Positions 17,181 to 27,690 of a stretch of 64,000 nt of DNA are shown here, piece after piece; position 1 is the stretch's first letter, and every line of letters starts with the position of its first letter. Source of the DNA: Pseudomonas sp. CROZ-RG-20F-R04-15 (GTDB lineage: Bacteria > Pseudomonadota > Gammaproteobacteria > Pseudomonadales > Pseudomonadaceae); assembly GCF_022662375.1 (NCBI RefSeq), contig NZ_JAKNQL010000009.1, positions 124,001-188,000 of the forward strand, given 5' to 3'. The translations under genes were made by a program, and so were the position numbers. The notes under the pieces are model-generated. The model was not told the origin of the DNA and searched no databases. It saw only the letters and a list, made by a program, of their open reading frames with translations.

Positions 17181-17220
17181 GACGCTCAAAGCGTCAAACT
17201 TTGCCTGACATCATGTCAGG
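17181..17220. promoter_or_regulatory. two adjacent palindromes upstream of spuB
   Basis: GACGCT-CAA-AGCGTC (17181-17195) and the perfect CCTGACAT-C-ATGTCAGG (17204-17220) lie 21-61 bases before the spuB ATG. The second could be a repressor operator or a translation-affecting stem loop. Neither lies in any other intergenic space in the window. Confidence 0.5.
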
Positions 17221-17241
17221 AGACTCAGCCCAGAGGCATTT

Positions 17242-18600
17242 ATGAGTAACAACCTCGACCAGCTCACCGATTGGTTGAAAGACCACAAGATCACAGAAGT
17301 CGAATGCATGATCGCCGACTTGACCGGGATCACCCGGGGCAAGATCTCGCCGACCAACAAGTTCATCGCCGAAAAAGGCATGCGTCTGCCCGAGAGCGTG
17401 CTGCTGCAGACCGTGACCGGCGACTACGTCGAAGACGACATCTATTACGAACTGCTCGACCCGGCCGACATCGACATGATCTGCCGCCCCGACCAGAACG
17501 CCGTGTACATGGTGCCTTGGGCCATCGAGCCGACCGCGCAGGTGATCCACGACACCTATGACAAGCAAGGCAACCCGATCGAGCTGTCGCCGCGCAACGT
17601 CCTCAAGAAAGTTCTCAAGCTCTATGCCGACAAGGGCTGGCAGCCGATCGTGGCGCCGGAAATGGAGTTCTACCTGACCAAGCGCAGCGACGACCCTGAC
17701 TATCCGTTGCAGCCACCGATCGGTCGCTCGGGCCGTCCGGAAATCGGTCGTCAGTCATTCTCCATTGAAGCGGCGAACGAATTTGATCCGTTGTTCGAAG
17801 ACGTCTACGACTGGTGCGAACTGCAGGAGCTGGACCTCGACACGCTGATTCACGAGGACGGCACGGCGCAGATGGAAATCAACTTCCGTCACGGCGACGC
17901 CCTGTCGCTGGCCGACCAGATTCTGGTGTTCAAACGCACCATGCGCGAAGCCGCACTCAAGCACGACGTGGCCGCGACCTTTATGGCCAAGCCGATGACC
18001 GGTGAGCCGGGAAGTGCGATGCACTTGCACCAGAGCATCATCGACATCGAGACCGGCAAGAACGTCTTCTCCAACGAAGACGGGACCATGAGCCAGTTGT
18101 TCCTGCACCACATCGGTGGTTTGCAGAAACTGATTCCTGAGTTGTTGCCGCTGTTCGCGCCGAACGTCAATTCGTTCCGCCGCTTCCTGCCGGACACCTC
18201 GGCACCGGTGAACGTCGAGTGGGGCGAAGAGAACCGCACCGTCGGCCTGCGCGTACCGGATGCCGGCCCGCAGAACCGTCGTGTTGAAAACCGTCTGCCG
18301 GGCGCCGACGCCAACCCGTATCTGGCGATCGCCGCGAGCCTGCTCTGCGGTTACATCGGCATGGTCGAAGGCCTCAACCCGAGCGCGCCAGTGGTGGGTC
18401 GTGGTTATGAACGCCGCAACCTGCGCCTGCCGCTGACCATCGAAGATGCGCTGGAGCGCATGGAAAACAGCGCCACCATCGAGAAATACCTGGGCAAAAC
18501 CTTCATCACTGGCTACGTCGCGGTAAAACGGGCCGAGCATGAAAACTTCAAGCGCGTGATCAGTTCGTGGGAGCGTGAATACCTGCTCTTCGCCGTCTGA
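17242..18600 (+). CDS. spuB: glutamine-synthetase-like gamma-glutamylpolyamine synthetase SpuB
   Basis: A 452-residue glutamine synthetase-fold ligase, paralogous to SpuI. Motifs are VECMIADLTGITRGKISPT (beta-grasp domain), IVAPEMEFYLTK (catalytic glutamates), AMHLHQSIIDIETGKN, NVNSFRRFLP and RVENRLPGADANPYLAIAAS. It probably activates polyamines by gamma-glutamylation. The start at 17242 has AGAGGCATTT before it. It begins the spuB-spuC-spuDEFGH run, all in one direction. SpuB and SpuI likely differ in polyamine preference. Confidence 0.92.
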   Translation: MSNNLDQLTDWLKDHKITEVECMIADLTGITRGKISPTNKFIAEKGMRLPESVLLQTVTGDYVEDDIYYELLDPADIDMICRPDQNAVYMVPWAIEPTAQVIHDTYDKQGNPIELSPRNVLKKVLKLYADKGWQPIVAPEMEFYLTKRSDDPDYPLQPPIGRSGRPEIGRQSFSIEAANEFDPLFEDVYDWCELQELDLDTLIHEDGTAQMEINFRHGDALSLADQILVFKRTMREAALKHDVAATFMAKPMTGEPGSAMHLHQSIIDIETGKNVFSNEDGTMSQLFLHHIGGLQKLIPELLPLFAPNVNSFRRFLPDTSAPVNVEWGEENRTVGLRVPDAGPQNRRVENRLPGADANPYLAIAASLLCGYIGMVEGLNPSAPVVGRGYERRNLRLPLTIEDALERMENSATIEKYLGKTFITGYVAVKRAEHENFKRVISSWEREYLLFAV

Positions 18601-18657
18601 TACGCCAGGCGCGGCCCTCAAAAAGCCGCGCCTTCACCGATAACAAGGAGAATTGGC

Positions 18658-20022
18658 ATGACCAGCAACAACCCGCAAACCCGCGAGTGGCAAGCACTCA
18701 GCAATGATCACCACCTGGCGCCGTTCAGCGATTTCAAGCAGCTGAAAGAGAAAGGCCCGCGGATCATCACCAACGCCAAGGGCGTTTACCTGTGGGACAG
18801 CGAAGGCAACAAGATTCTCGACGGCATGGCCGGGCTGTGGTGCGTGGCTATCGGTTACGGTCGCGATGAGCTGGCCGATGCGGCTGCCAAACAGATGCGC
18901 GAGCTGCCGTACTACAACCTGTTCTTCCAGACCGCGCACCCGCCGGCACTGGAACTGGCCAAGGCAATTGCCGACGTGGCACCAGAAGGCATGAACCATG
19001 TGTTCTTCACCGGTTCCGGCTCCGAAGGCAACGACACCATGCTGCGTATGGTTCGCCACTACTGGGCGATCAAAGGCCAGCCGAACAAGAAAGTCATCAT
19101 CAGCCGCAAGAACGGTTACCACGGTTCGACCGTCGCTGGCGCCAGCCTCGGTGGCATGACCTATATGCACGAACAAGGCGACTTGCCGATCCCGGGCATC
19201 GTTCACATCGCGCAGCCGTACTGGTTCGCCGAGGGTGGCGACATGTCCCCGGAAGAGTTCGGCATCTGGGCGGCCAATCAGCTGGAAGAGAAGATTCTCG
19301 AAGTCGGCGTCGACAACGTCGGTGCCTTTATTGCCGAGCCGATCCAGGGCGCCGGCGGCGTGATCATTCCGCCCGACAGCTACTGGCCGCGCATCAAGGA
19401 AATCCTCGCCAAGTACGACATCCTGTTCGTCGCGGACGAAGTGATCTGCGGTTTCGGCCGTACCGGTGAGTGGTTCGGTAGCGATTTCTACGACCTCAAA
19501 CCCGACATGATGACCATCGCCAAAGGCCTGACCTCCGGCTACATCCCGATGGGTGGCCTGATCGTTCGCGACAGCGTTGTTGCGGTGCTCAACGAAGGTG
19601 GCGATTTCAACCACGGCTTCACTTACTCCGGTCACCCGGTGGCAGCCGCGGTGGGCCTGGAAAACATCCGCATTCTGCGCGATGAAAAAATTATCGAGAA
19701 CGCGCACAACGAAACGGCACCGTATTTGCAGAAACGTCTGCGGGAACTGAACGATCACCCATTGGTGGGTGAAGTTCGCGGTGTCGGTCTGTTGGGCGCG
19801 ATCGAGCTGGTGCAGGACAAGGCCACTCGCAAGCGTTACGAAGGCAAGGGTGTCGGCATGATCTGCCGCCAGTTCTGCTTCGACAATGGCCTGATCATGC
19901 GCGCTGTGGGCGACACCATGATCATCGCGCCGCCGCTGGTCATCAGCAAAGCCGAGATCGATGAGCTGGTGACCAAGGCACGCAAGTGTCTGGACCTGAC
20001 CCTCAGTGCGTTGCAGGGCTAA
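18658..20022 (+). CDS. spuC: polyamine:pyruvate aminotransferase SpuC
   Basis: A 454-residue class-III PLP-dependent aminotransferase. Key parts are [21 protein letters not shown] (PLP phosphate site), [58 protein letters not shown] (Asp260 that pairs with the pyridine nitrogen) and [16 protein letters not shown] (Schiff-base Lys289). SpuC transfers the amino group of putrescine or cadaverine to pyruvate. It lies 57 bases after spuB with AAGGAG before the start. Confidence 0.95.
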   Translation: MTSNNPQTREWQALSNDHHLAPFSDFKQLKEKGPRIITNAKGVYLWDSEGNKILDGMAGLWCVAIGYGRDELADAAAKQMRELPYYNLFFQTAHPPALELAKAIADVAPEGMNHVFFTGSGSEGNDTMLRMVRHYWAIKGQPNKKVIISRKNGYHGSTVAGASLGGMTYMHEQGDLPIPGIVHIAQPYWFAEGGDMSPEEFGIWAANQLEEKILEVGVDNVGAFIAEPIQGAGGVIIPPDSYWPRIKEILAKYDILFVADEVICGFGRTGEWFGSDFYDLKPDMMTIAKGLTSGYIPMGGLIVRDSVVAVLNEGGDFNHGFTYSGHPVAAAVGLENIRILRDEKIIENAHNETAPYLQKRLRELNDHPLVGEVRGVGLLGAIELVQDKATRKRYEGKGVGMICRQFCFDNGLIMRAVGDTMIIAPPLVISKAEIDELVTKARKCLDLTLSALQG

Positions 20023-20194
20023 GTGCTAGGCTCTGAGCGGGAGAGCCGCGGCGCTCTCGCTCAAAGCTGTCAGAAAGGCTGGTCTTTTCTTGAAAGACCG
20101 CCTCGGATCTTGCCAGACTAGCCGCGGTTCCAGTTGTCCGGGTTCGGCCGCTGAACAAAGTGGTTCAAAAAAGAAAAATTTGGAGCATTAACGC
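20023..20194. promoter_or_regulatory. spuC-spuD spacer with two stem loops
   Basis: A G/C-rich imperfect hairpin (GAGC..GAGAGC/GCTCTCGCTC, around 20034-20062) is followed by GGTCTTT-TCTTG-AAAGACC (20081-20099), a perfect 7-pair stem. No T-run follows either, so they may set mRNA stability or partial termination between the catabolic enzyme and the highly expressed binding protein. TTTGGAGCATT before 20195 is the spuD ribosome site. Confidence 0.45.
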
Positions 20195-22593
<2,399 letters not shown>

Positions 22594-22659
22594 GGCACAC
22601 ACCATCCTGGGTTCGCCTTGCGGGGCGAACTGCATTGTTTTTTTCTGGGAGTTTCGTAA

Positions 22660-23802
22660 ATGGCAGTTGCCTCCGGCGCCTATAAGAAAGCCCTCGAGGG
22701 CGACCAGACACCGAAACAGGTGTTGGTCAAAATCGACCGGGTCACGAAGAAGTTCGACGAGACGATTGCCGTGGACGATGTGTCCCTGGAAATCAAGAAG
22801 GGCGAGATCTTCGCCCTGCTCGGCGGTTCGGGATCGGGCAAATCTACCTTGCTGCGGATGCTGGCAGGGTTCGAACGGCCCACGGAGGGGCGCATTTTTC
22901 TCGACGGCGTCGACATTACCGACATGCCGCCGTACGAACGTCCGATCAACATGATGTTTCAGTCGTACGCCTTGTTTCCGCACATGACCGTGGCGCAGAA
23001 CATCGCTTTCGGCCTCAAGCAGGACAAGATCCCGGCGGCTGAAGTCGATGCCCGCGTGGCCGAGATGCTCAAGCTGGTGCAGATGAGCCAGTACGCCAAG
23101 CGCAAGCCGCATCAACTGTCTGGCGGTCAGCGTCAGCGTGTGGCGCTGGCGCGTTCGCTGGCCAAGCGGCCGAAGCTGTTGCTGCTCGATGAGCCGATGG
23201 GCGCACTGGACAAGAAACTGCGTTCGCAGATGCAACTGGAGCTGGTGGAAATCATTGAGCGCGTCGGTGTGACCTGCGTAATGGTGACGCACGACCAGGA
23301 AGAGGCCATGACCATGGCCGAGCGCATCGCGATCATGCACCTTGGCTGGATTGCGCAGATCGGCAGCCCGATCGACATCTACGAAACCCCGACCAGCCGT
23401 CTGGTCTGCGAATTCATCGGCAACGTCAACATCTTCGAAGGCGAAGTGATCGACGACGCCGAAGGCCACGCGACCATCACCTGCAAGGACCTCGACCGGC
23501 AGATCTACGTCGGCCACGGCATCAGCACCTCGGTACAGGACAAATCGGTGACTTACGCGATTCGTCCGGAGAAGCTGCTGGTCACCGCCGATCAACCGAC
23601 CTGCGAGTACAACTGGTCGAGCGGCAAGGTGCACGACATCGCGTATCTGGGCGGTCACTCGGTGTTCTACGTTGAATTGCCGAGCGGCAAACTGGTGCAG
23701 TCGTTCGTCGCCAACGCCGAACGTCGCGGCGCACGTCCGACCTGGGGCGATCAAGTCTACGTGTGGTGGGAAGACGACAGCGGCGTGGTACTTCGCTCAT
23801 GA
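22660..23802 (+). CDS. spuF: polyamine ABC transporter ATPase SpuF (PotG type)
   Basis: A 380-residue ABC ATPase with Walker A GGSGSGKST (about 55-63), Q-loop MFQSYALFPHMTV, signature LSGGQRQRVALARSL, Walker B LLLLDEPMGALD, and a C-terminal TOBE regulatory domain (about 290-380, ending YVWWEDDSGVVLRS). It powers the SpuGH channel. Its last bases overlap spuG (ATGA). Confidence 0.95.
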   Translation: MAVASGAYKKALEGDQTPKQVLVKIDRVTKKFDETIAVDDVSLEIKKGEIFALLGGSGSGKSTLLRMLAGFERPTEGRIFLDGVDITDMPPYERPINMMFQSYALFPHMTVAQNIAFGLKQDKIPAAEVDARVAEMLKLVQMSQYAKRKPHQLSGGQRQRVALARSLAKRPKLLLLDEPMGALDKKLRSQMQLELVEIIERVGVTCVMVTHDQEEAMTMAERIAIMHLGWIAQIGSPIDIYETPTSRLVCEFIGNVNIFEGEVIDDAEGHATITCKDLDRQIYVGHGISTSVQDKSVTYAIRPEKLLVTADQPTCEYNWSSGKVHDIAYLGGHSVFYVELPSGKLVQSFVANAERRGARPTWGDQVYVWWEDDSGVVLRS

Positions 23803-24719
23803 ACATGCGCAAATTCAAACGTCGCATCAACCGAATAATCCCCAATGGCCGGCAGTTGGTCATCGGGGTCCCGTTCATCTGGCTGTTCCTGTTCTTCATG
23901 CTGCCGTTCTTCATCGTCCTGAAGATCAGCTTCGCCGAAGCCGACGTGGCCATCCCGCCGTACACCGAGATCTACACGTACGCCGAGCAGAAGCTGCAAC
24001 TGCTGCTGAACCTGGGCAACTACGCGATGCTGGCGGGCGACGAGTTGTACATCGCCGCATACCTCGGCTCGCTGAAGATGGCGTTTTTCAGCACGCTGTT
24101 GTGCCTGTTGATCGGCTACCCGATGGCCTACGCCATCGCCACCGCCCGTAAAGAGATGCAAACGGTGCTGGTGCTGCTGATCATGATGCCGACCTGGACC
24201 GCGATCCTGATCCGCGTTTACGCGTGGATGGGCATCCTCAGCAACAACGGTCTGCTCAACGGTTTCCTGATGAGCATGGGCTTCATTGATGAGCCTTTGC
24301 AGATCCTCAACACCAACCTGGCGGTGTACATCGGTGTCGTTTACTCGTACCTGCCGTTCATGATCCTGCCGCTGTACGCCAACCTTGTGAAGCACGATCA
24401 CAGTCTGCTGGAAGCAGCCTCCGACCTCGGTTCGAGCACCTTCAACAGCTTCTGGAAAATCACCATTCCGCTGTCCAAGAACGGGATCATTGCCGGCTGC
24501 ATGCTGGTGTTCATCCCGGTGGTCGGCGAGTTCGTGATCCCGGAACTGCTCGGCGGTCCGGAAACCCTGATGATCGGTAAAGTGCTCTGGCAAGAGTTCT
24601 TCAACAACCGTGACTGGCCGGTAGCGTCTGCGCTGGCGGTGGTGATGCTGGCGATCCTGATTGTGCCGATCATTCTGTTCAACCGCAGTCAGGCCAAGGA
24701 AATGGAGGGTAAAGAATGA
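23799..24719 (+). CDS. spuG: polyamine ABC transporter permease SpuG (PotH type)
   Basis: A 306-residue inner-membrane permease with six predicted membrane segments. The N-terminus MNMRKFKRRINRIIPNGRQL is basic, then FIWLFLFFMLPFFIVLKISF. The EAA loop is EAASDLGSSTFNSFWKITIPLSKNG (residues about 205-230). The start at 23799 overlaps the spuF stop; an in-frame ATG six bases later is equally possible. It overlaps spuH by four bases. Confidence 0.95.
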   Translation: MNMRKFKRRINRIIPNGRQLVIGVPFIWLFLFFMLPFFIVLKISFAEADVAIPPYTEIYTYAEQKLQLLLNLGNYAMLAGDELYIAAYLGSLKMAFFSTLLCLLIGYPMAYAIATARKEMQTVLVLLIMMPTWTAILIRVYAWMGILSNNGLLNGFLMSMGFIDEPLQILNTNLAVYIGVVYSYLPFMILPLYANLVKHDHSLLEAASDLGSSTFNSFWKITIPLSKNGIIAGCMLVFIPVVGEFVIPELLGGPETLMIGKVLWQEFFNNRDWPVASALAVVMLAILIVPIILFNRSQAKEMEGKE

Positions 24720-25606
24720 AGCGCTTCCGTTTCTCCAGCCTGATGCTGGTGCTGGGCCTGTTGTTCATCTACCTGCCGATGCTGATCCTGGTGATCTATT
24801 CGTTCAACGCCTCGAAACTGGTGACGGTGTGGGGCGGCTGGTCGATCAAGTGGTACGTCGGCCTGCTCGACAACACCCAGTTGATGGGCTCGGTGCTGCG
24901 CTCGCTGGAAATCGCCTGCTACACCGCGGTTGCCGCGGTGGCGCTGGGCACGCTGGCAGCGTTTGTGCTGACGCGTATCACCCGTTTCAAGGGCCGCACG
25001 CTGTTCGGCGGCCTGGTGACGGCGCCATTGGTAATGCCGGAAGTGATCACCGGTCTGTCGCTGTTGCTGCTGTTCGTGGCCATGGCGCAGATGATCGGCT
25101 GGCCGCAGGAACGTGGCATCGTCACCATCTGGATCGCTCATACCACTTTCTGTGCGGCGTATGTGGCGGTGGTGGTGTCGGCGCGTCTGCGTGAGCTGGA
25201 CCTGTCGATCGAAGAAGCGGCGATGGACCTCGGGGCGCGGCCGTGGAAGGTGTTCTTCCTGATCACCATCCCGATGATCGCGCCATCGCTGGCGGCGGGC
25301 GGCATGATGTCGTTCGCGCTGTCGCTGGATGATCTGGTACTGGCGAGCTTCGTGTCGGGCCCGGGTTCGACGACCCTGCCGATGGAAGTGTTCTCGGCGG
25401 TGCGTCTGGGCGTGAAGCCTGAGATCAACGCCGTGGCCAGCCTGATTCTGCTGGCCGTGTCGCTGGTGACCTTCATGGTCTGGTTCTTCAGCCGCCGTGC
25501 CGAAGAAGCGCGCAAGAAGGCCGTTCAGCAAGCCATCGAAGAAGGTGCTGCCGACTCTTGGAAACAGCCGGATGTGCGCCGCGCGCCGGCGCCGGAAGTG
25601 GCGTAG
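24716..25606 (+). CDS. spuH: polyamine ABC transporter permease SpuH (PotI type)
   Basis: A 296-residue permease with six membrane segments, starting MKRFRFSSLMLVLGLLFIYL. The EAA loop is EEAAMDLGARPWKVFFLITIPM. It pairs with SpuG. The C-terminal tail (RRAEEARKKAVQQAIEEGAA ...) is hydrophilic and helical, longer than needed for the channel. It is the last gene of the spu transporter, ending 47 bases before a REPIN. Confidence 0.95.
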   Translation: MKRFRFSSLMLVLGLLFIYLPMLILVIYSFNASKLVTVWGGWSIKWYVGLLDNTQLMGSVLRSLEIACYTAVAAVALGTLAAFVLTRITRFKGRTLFGGLVTAPLVMPEVITGLSLLLLFVAMAQMIGWPQERGIVTIWIAHTTFCAAYVAVVVSARLRELDLSIEEAAMDLGARPWKVFFLITIPMIAPSLAAGGMMSFALSLDDLVLASFVSGPGSTTLPMEVFSAVRLGVKPEINAVASLILLAVSLVTFMVWFFSRRAEEARKKAVQQAIEEGAADSWKQPDVRRAPAPEVA

Positions 25607-25652
25607 GCAATATCGGGTTGGTCGCTTTCTCAAGACCAGCCCGGATCCCGAT

Positions 25653-25740
25653 GTGGGAGCGAGCCTGCTCGCGAAGACGGAGTGTCAGTCGACTCAAATG
25701 TTGGCTGACACACCGCTTTCGCGAGCAGGCTCGCTCCCAC
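25653..25740. repeat. REP pair (REPIN)
   Basis: Inverted REP copies at 25653-25675 and 25718-25740, with the common spacer phrase GTCAGTCGACTCAAATGTTGGCTGACA between them. It occupies the convergent junction of spuH and the HD-domain gene. Confidence 0.9.
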
Positions 25741-25748
25741 ATTTGGTT

Positions 25749-26390
25749 TTAGGCAGTCCAAGGAGATTGGCGGATGACTTCAACAAAGTTCATCGGCCTG
25801 AACCCCGGCTCCTGATCCTTCAGCACATCGGTCTTCACGTTGCCAAACGTGGTCTGCGGACGATGGCGCAAGCCATCGGCAAACGCGCAGATGATGCATT
25901 CCTTGAAGCCTTCCCCACGCGGGTGCGCATGCACCACCGCTTCACGCTGCACGGTGCTGAACGCCGCGTAATCCATCCCCAGCACATCCATCTCGACACC
26001 AGCCGTCACCAGCGCTACGGTCGGACGCAGATGCTTCGGCACGCCCGGCGTGGTGTGCAAGGCAATCGACAGCCAGACCTGTTCGATGTCGTCATCGCTC
26101 AAGCCATACGGCTTGAGAAACGCTGCTGCCGCGTTCGCGCCGTCGACTTCAAAACGCTCGTCATCACTGCGATGACCTTCGACCAGACCGAGGTCATGGA
26201 ACATTGCGCCGACGTATAACAGCTCCGGGTTGTAGGCCAGTTGTTGGCGCTCACCGCTCAATGCGCCGAACAGGAATACCCGACGCGAGTGGTGGTAGAG
26301 CAGGTCGGACTCGATGTCGCGGATGTACTCGGTGGTGGCCCGGGCGAGGGCACTGTCAGGGATTTTGATGCCGGCGATGGTGCTGCTCAT
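25749..26390 (-). CDS. HD-domain hydrolase family protein
   Basis: A 213-residue soluble protein. The metal-binding HD pattern is visible: His34 in LLYHHSRRVF, His65-Asp66 in GAMFHDLGLVEGH, and a later His in SIALHTTPG. The arrangement and DLGLVEGHRSDDERFEVDGA resemble the cyanamide-hydratase/Ddi2-like branch of HD proteins; the true substrate is not identifiable. The start at 26390 gives the compact domain start MSSTIAGIKIPDSALA. It is divergent from a GlxA-type regulator 154 bases away, which may control it. Confidence 0.8.
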   Translation of the reverse strand: MSSTIAGIKIPDSALARATTEYIRDIESDLLYHHSRRVFLFGALSGERQQLAYNPELLYVGAMFHDLGLVEGHRSDDERFEVDGANAAAAFLKPYGLSDDDIEQVWLSIALHTTPGVPKHLRPTVALVTAGVEMDVLGMDYAAFSTVQREAVVHAHPRGEGFKECIICAFADGLRHRPQTTFGNVKTDVLKDQEPGFRPMNFVEVIRQSPWTA

Positions 26391-26544
26391 AACGGTTTCC
26401 TCGTCGAAAACGCCGTCGTGGCGCTGATGGGGAAAGTCTGTGCCCGAGGCTGAAACCGGACAATCGATCCATGGCTGCGATCCTTGCCAATCCACCTGCA
26501 AATCGTGCCAACTCCGCTCAGAGACCCAAAGGAGCTTTGCCGCC

Positions 26545-27510
26545 ATGAGCAAAACCGTCGCCATTGTGGTGTTCGCAGGTGTGCAGTCGCTGGATGTCAG
26601 CGGCCCGATGGATGTGTTCGCCGAGGCCAACCGCTTCCTGGCGCCCGAGGATCACTATCGGCTTGAGGTGATTGGCGTCGAGCACGGCCCGATGGCCTGT
26701 TCCAACGGTTTGACCCTGAATGCCCATCGGCATTTCAGCGAAGCACTCGACGCCTATGACCTGCTGCTGGTTGCCGGAGGTCCGCAATTGCCGTTCATGG
26801 ACTTTGGCGCGATGTTCGATGATTGGCTGCGCGAGGCCTGTTCACGCTCGCAGCGCTTCGGCTCGATCTGCAACGGCGCGTTCATGCTCGCGCGCGCCGG
26901 AATGCTGGAAGGGCGCACGGTCACCACGCACTGGAACGATGCCGCGGCGTTGGCGCAGTTGTGTTCGTCAACGCGGGTTGAAGCGGATCGCCTGTACGTT
27001 GAGGACGGCACGCTCTACACCTCGGCCGGGGTGACGGCGGGGATTGATCTGTCGCTGTATCTGCTGGCCCGTGATCACGGTGCCGAAGTGGCGTTAAGCG
27101 TAGCCAAACGGCTGGTGGTGTTTACGCAGCGTTCCGGTGGGCAGTCGCAGTTCAGTCCGTTCCTCACGCCCCATGCGGAGCCGACATCGGCGGTGGCAAT
27201 GGTGCAGTTGTATGTATTGGCCAATCTCACCGGCGATCTGACGATTGCCGATCTGGCCAATGCGGCGAACATGAGTGCGCGTAATTTCTCGCGGGTGTTT
27301 GCCCGGGAGGCGAAAGTCACGCCGGCGGAGTTTGTCGAGCGGGCGCGGGTGGATGCGGCGCGGGTGCTGCTGGAAAGCACGGCGGCGCCATTGAAGACGG
27401 TGGCGTATCAGTGCGGGTTTCGCGATGCGCAGCATATGCGCGGGGTGTTCAACCGGCGGTTGGGGGTGACGCCGCAGCAGTTTCGGCTGAATTTTGCGGT
27501 GTTGCTCTAA
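26545..27510 (+). CDS. GlxA-type transcriptional regulator (DJ-1/PfpI plus AraC helix-turn-helix)
   Basis: A 321-residue two-domain regulator. Residues 1-190 form a DJ-1/PfpI amidotransferase-like sensor (VAIVVFAGVQSLDVSGPMDV, GSICNGAFMLARAGMLEGR with the nucleophile-elbow Cys). Residues 215-321 form the AraC DNA-binding domain (MVQLYVLANLTGDLTIADLA ... RNFSRVFAREAKVTPAEFVE, then YQCGFRDAQHMRGVFNRRLG). The start at 26545 follows AAAGGAG. It is divergent from the HD-domain gene, its most likely target. Confidence 0.92.
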   Translation: MSKTVAIVVFAGVQSLDVSGPMDVFAEANRFLAPEDHYRLEVIGVEHGPMACSNGLTLNAHRHFSEALDAYDLLLVAGGPQLPFMDFGAMFDDWLREACSRSQRFGSICNGAFMLARAGMLEGRTVTTHWNDAAALAQLCSSTRVEADRLYVEDGTLYTSAGVTAGIDLSLYLLARDHGAEVALSVAKRLVVFTQRSGGQSQFSPFLTPHAEPTSAVAMVQLYVLANLTGDLTIADLANAANMSARNFSRVFAREAKVTPAEFVERARVDAARVLLESTAAPLKTVAYQCGFRDAQHMRGVFNRRLGVTPQQFRLNFAVLL

Positions 27511-27687
27511 CCCTCACCCCAGCCCTCTCCCAGAGGGAGAGGGGGCCGATTGGGGGATATTGGGGAGATACGCCGACGTGATGTTGCTGTACCGAATCAA
27601 TAATCGACTCGATCTCTCAGGTCGGTGCATAGCGAAAGACACCTCGGTCAGTCCCCTCTCCCTCTGGGAGAGGGCTAGGGTGAGGGG
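27511..27687. repeat. CCCTCACCC-bounded palindromic element, 177 bp
   Basis: The left end starts CCCTCACCCCAGCCCTCTCC and the right end GAGAGGGCTAGGGTGAGGG is its inverse; each end also contains CCCTCTCCC...GGGAGAGGG. The interior has TACGCCGACGTG and a CAATAATCGACTC/GTCGGTGCATAGC motif shared with the other three copies (33935, 47761, 61366). It lies exactly between two convergent stop codons, so it probably acts as a terminator for both. Confidence 0.85.
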
Positions 27688-27690
27688 CTT

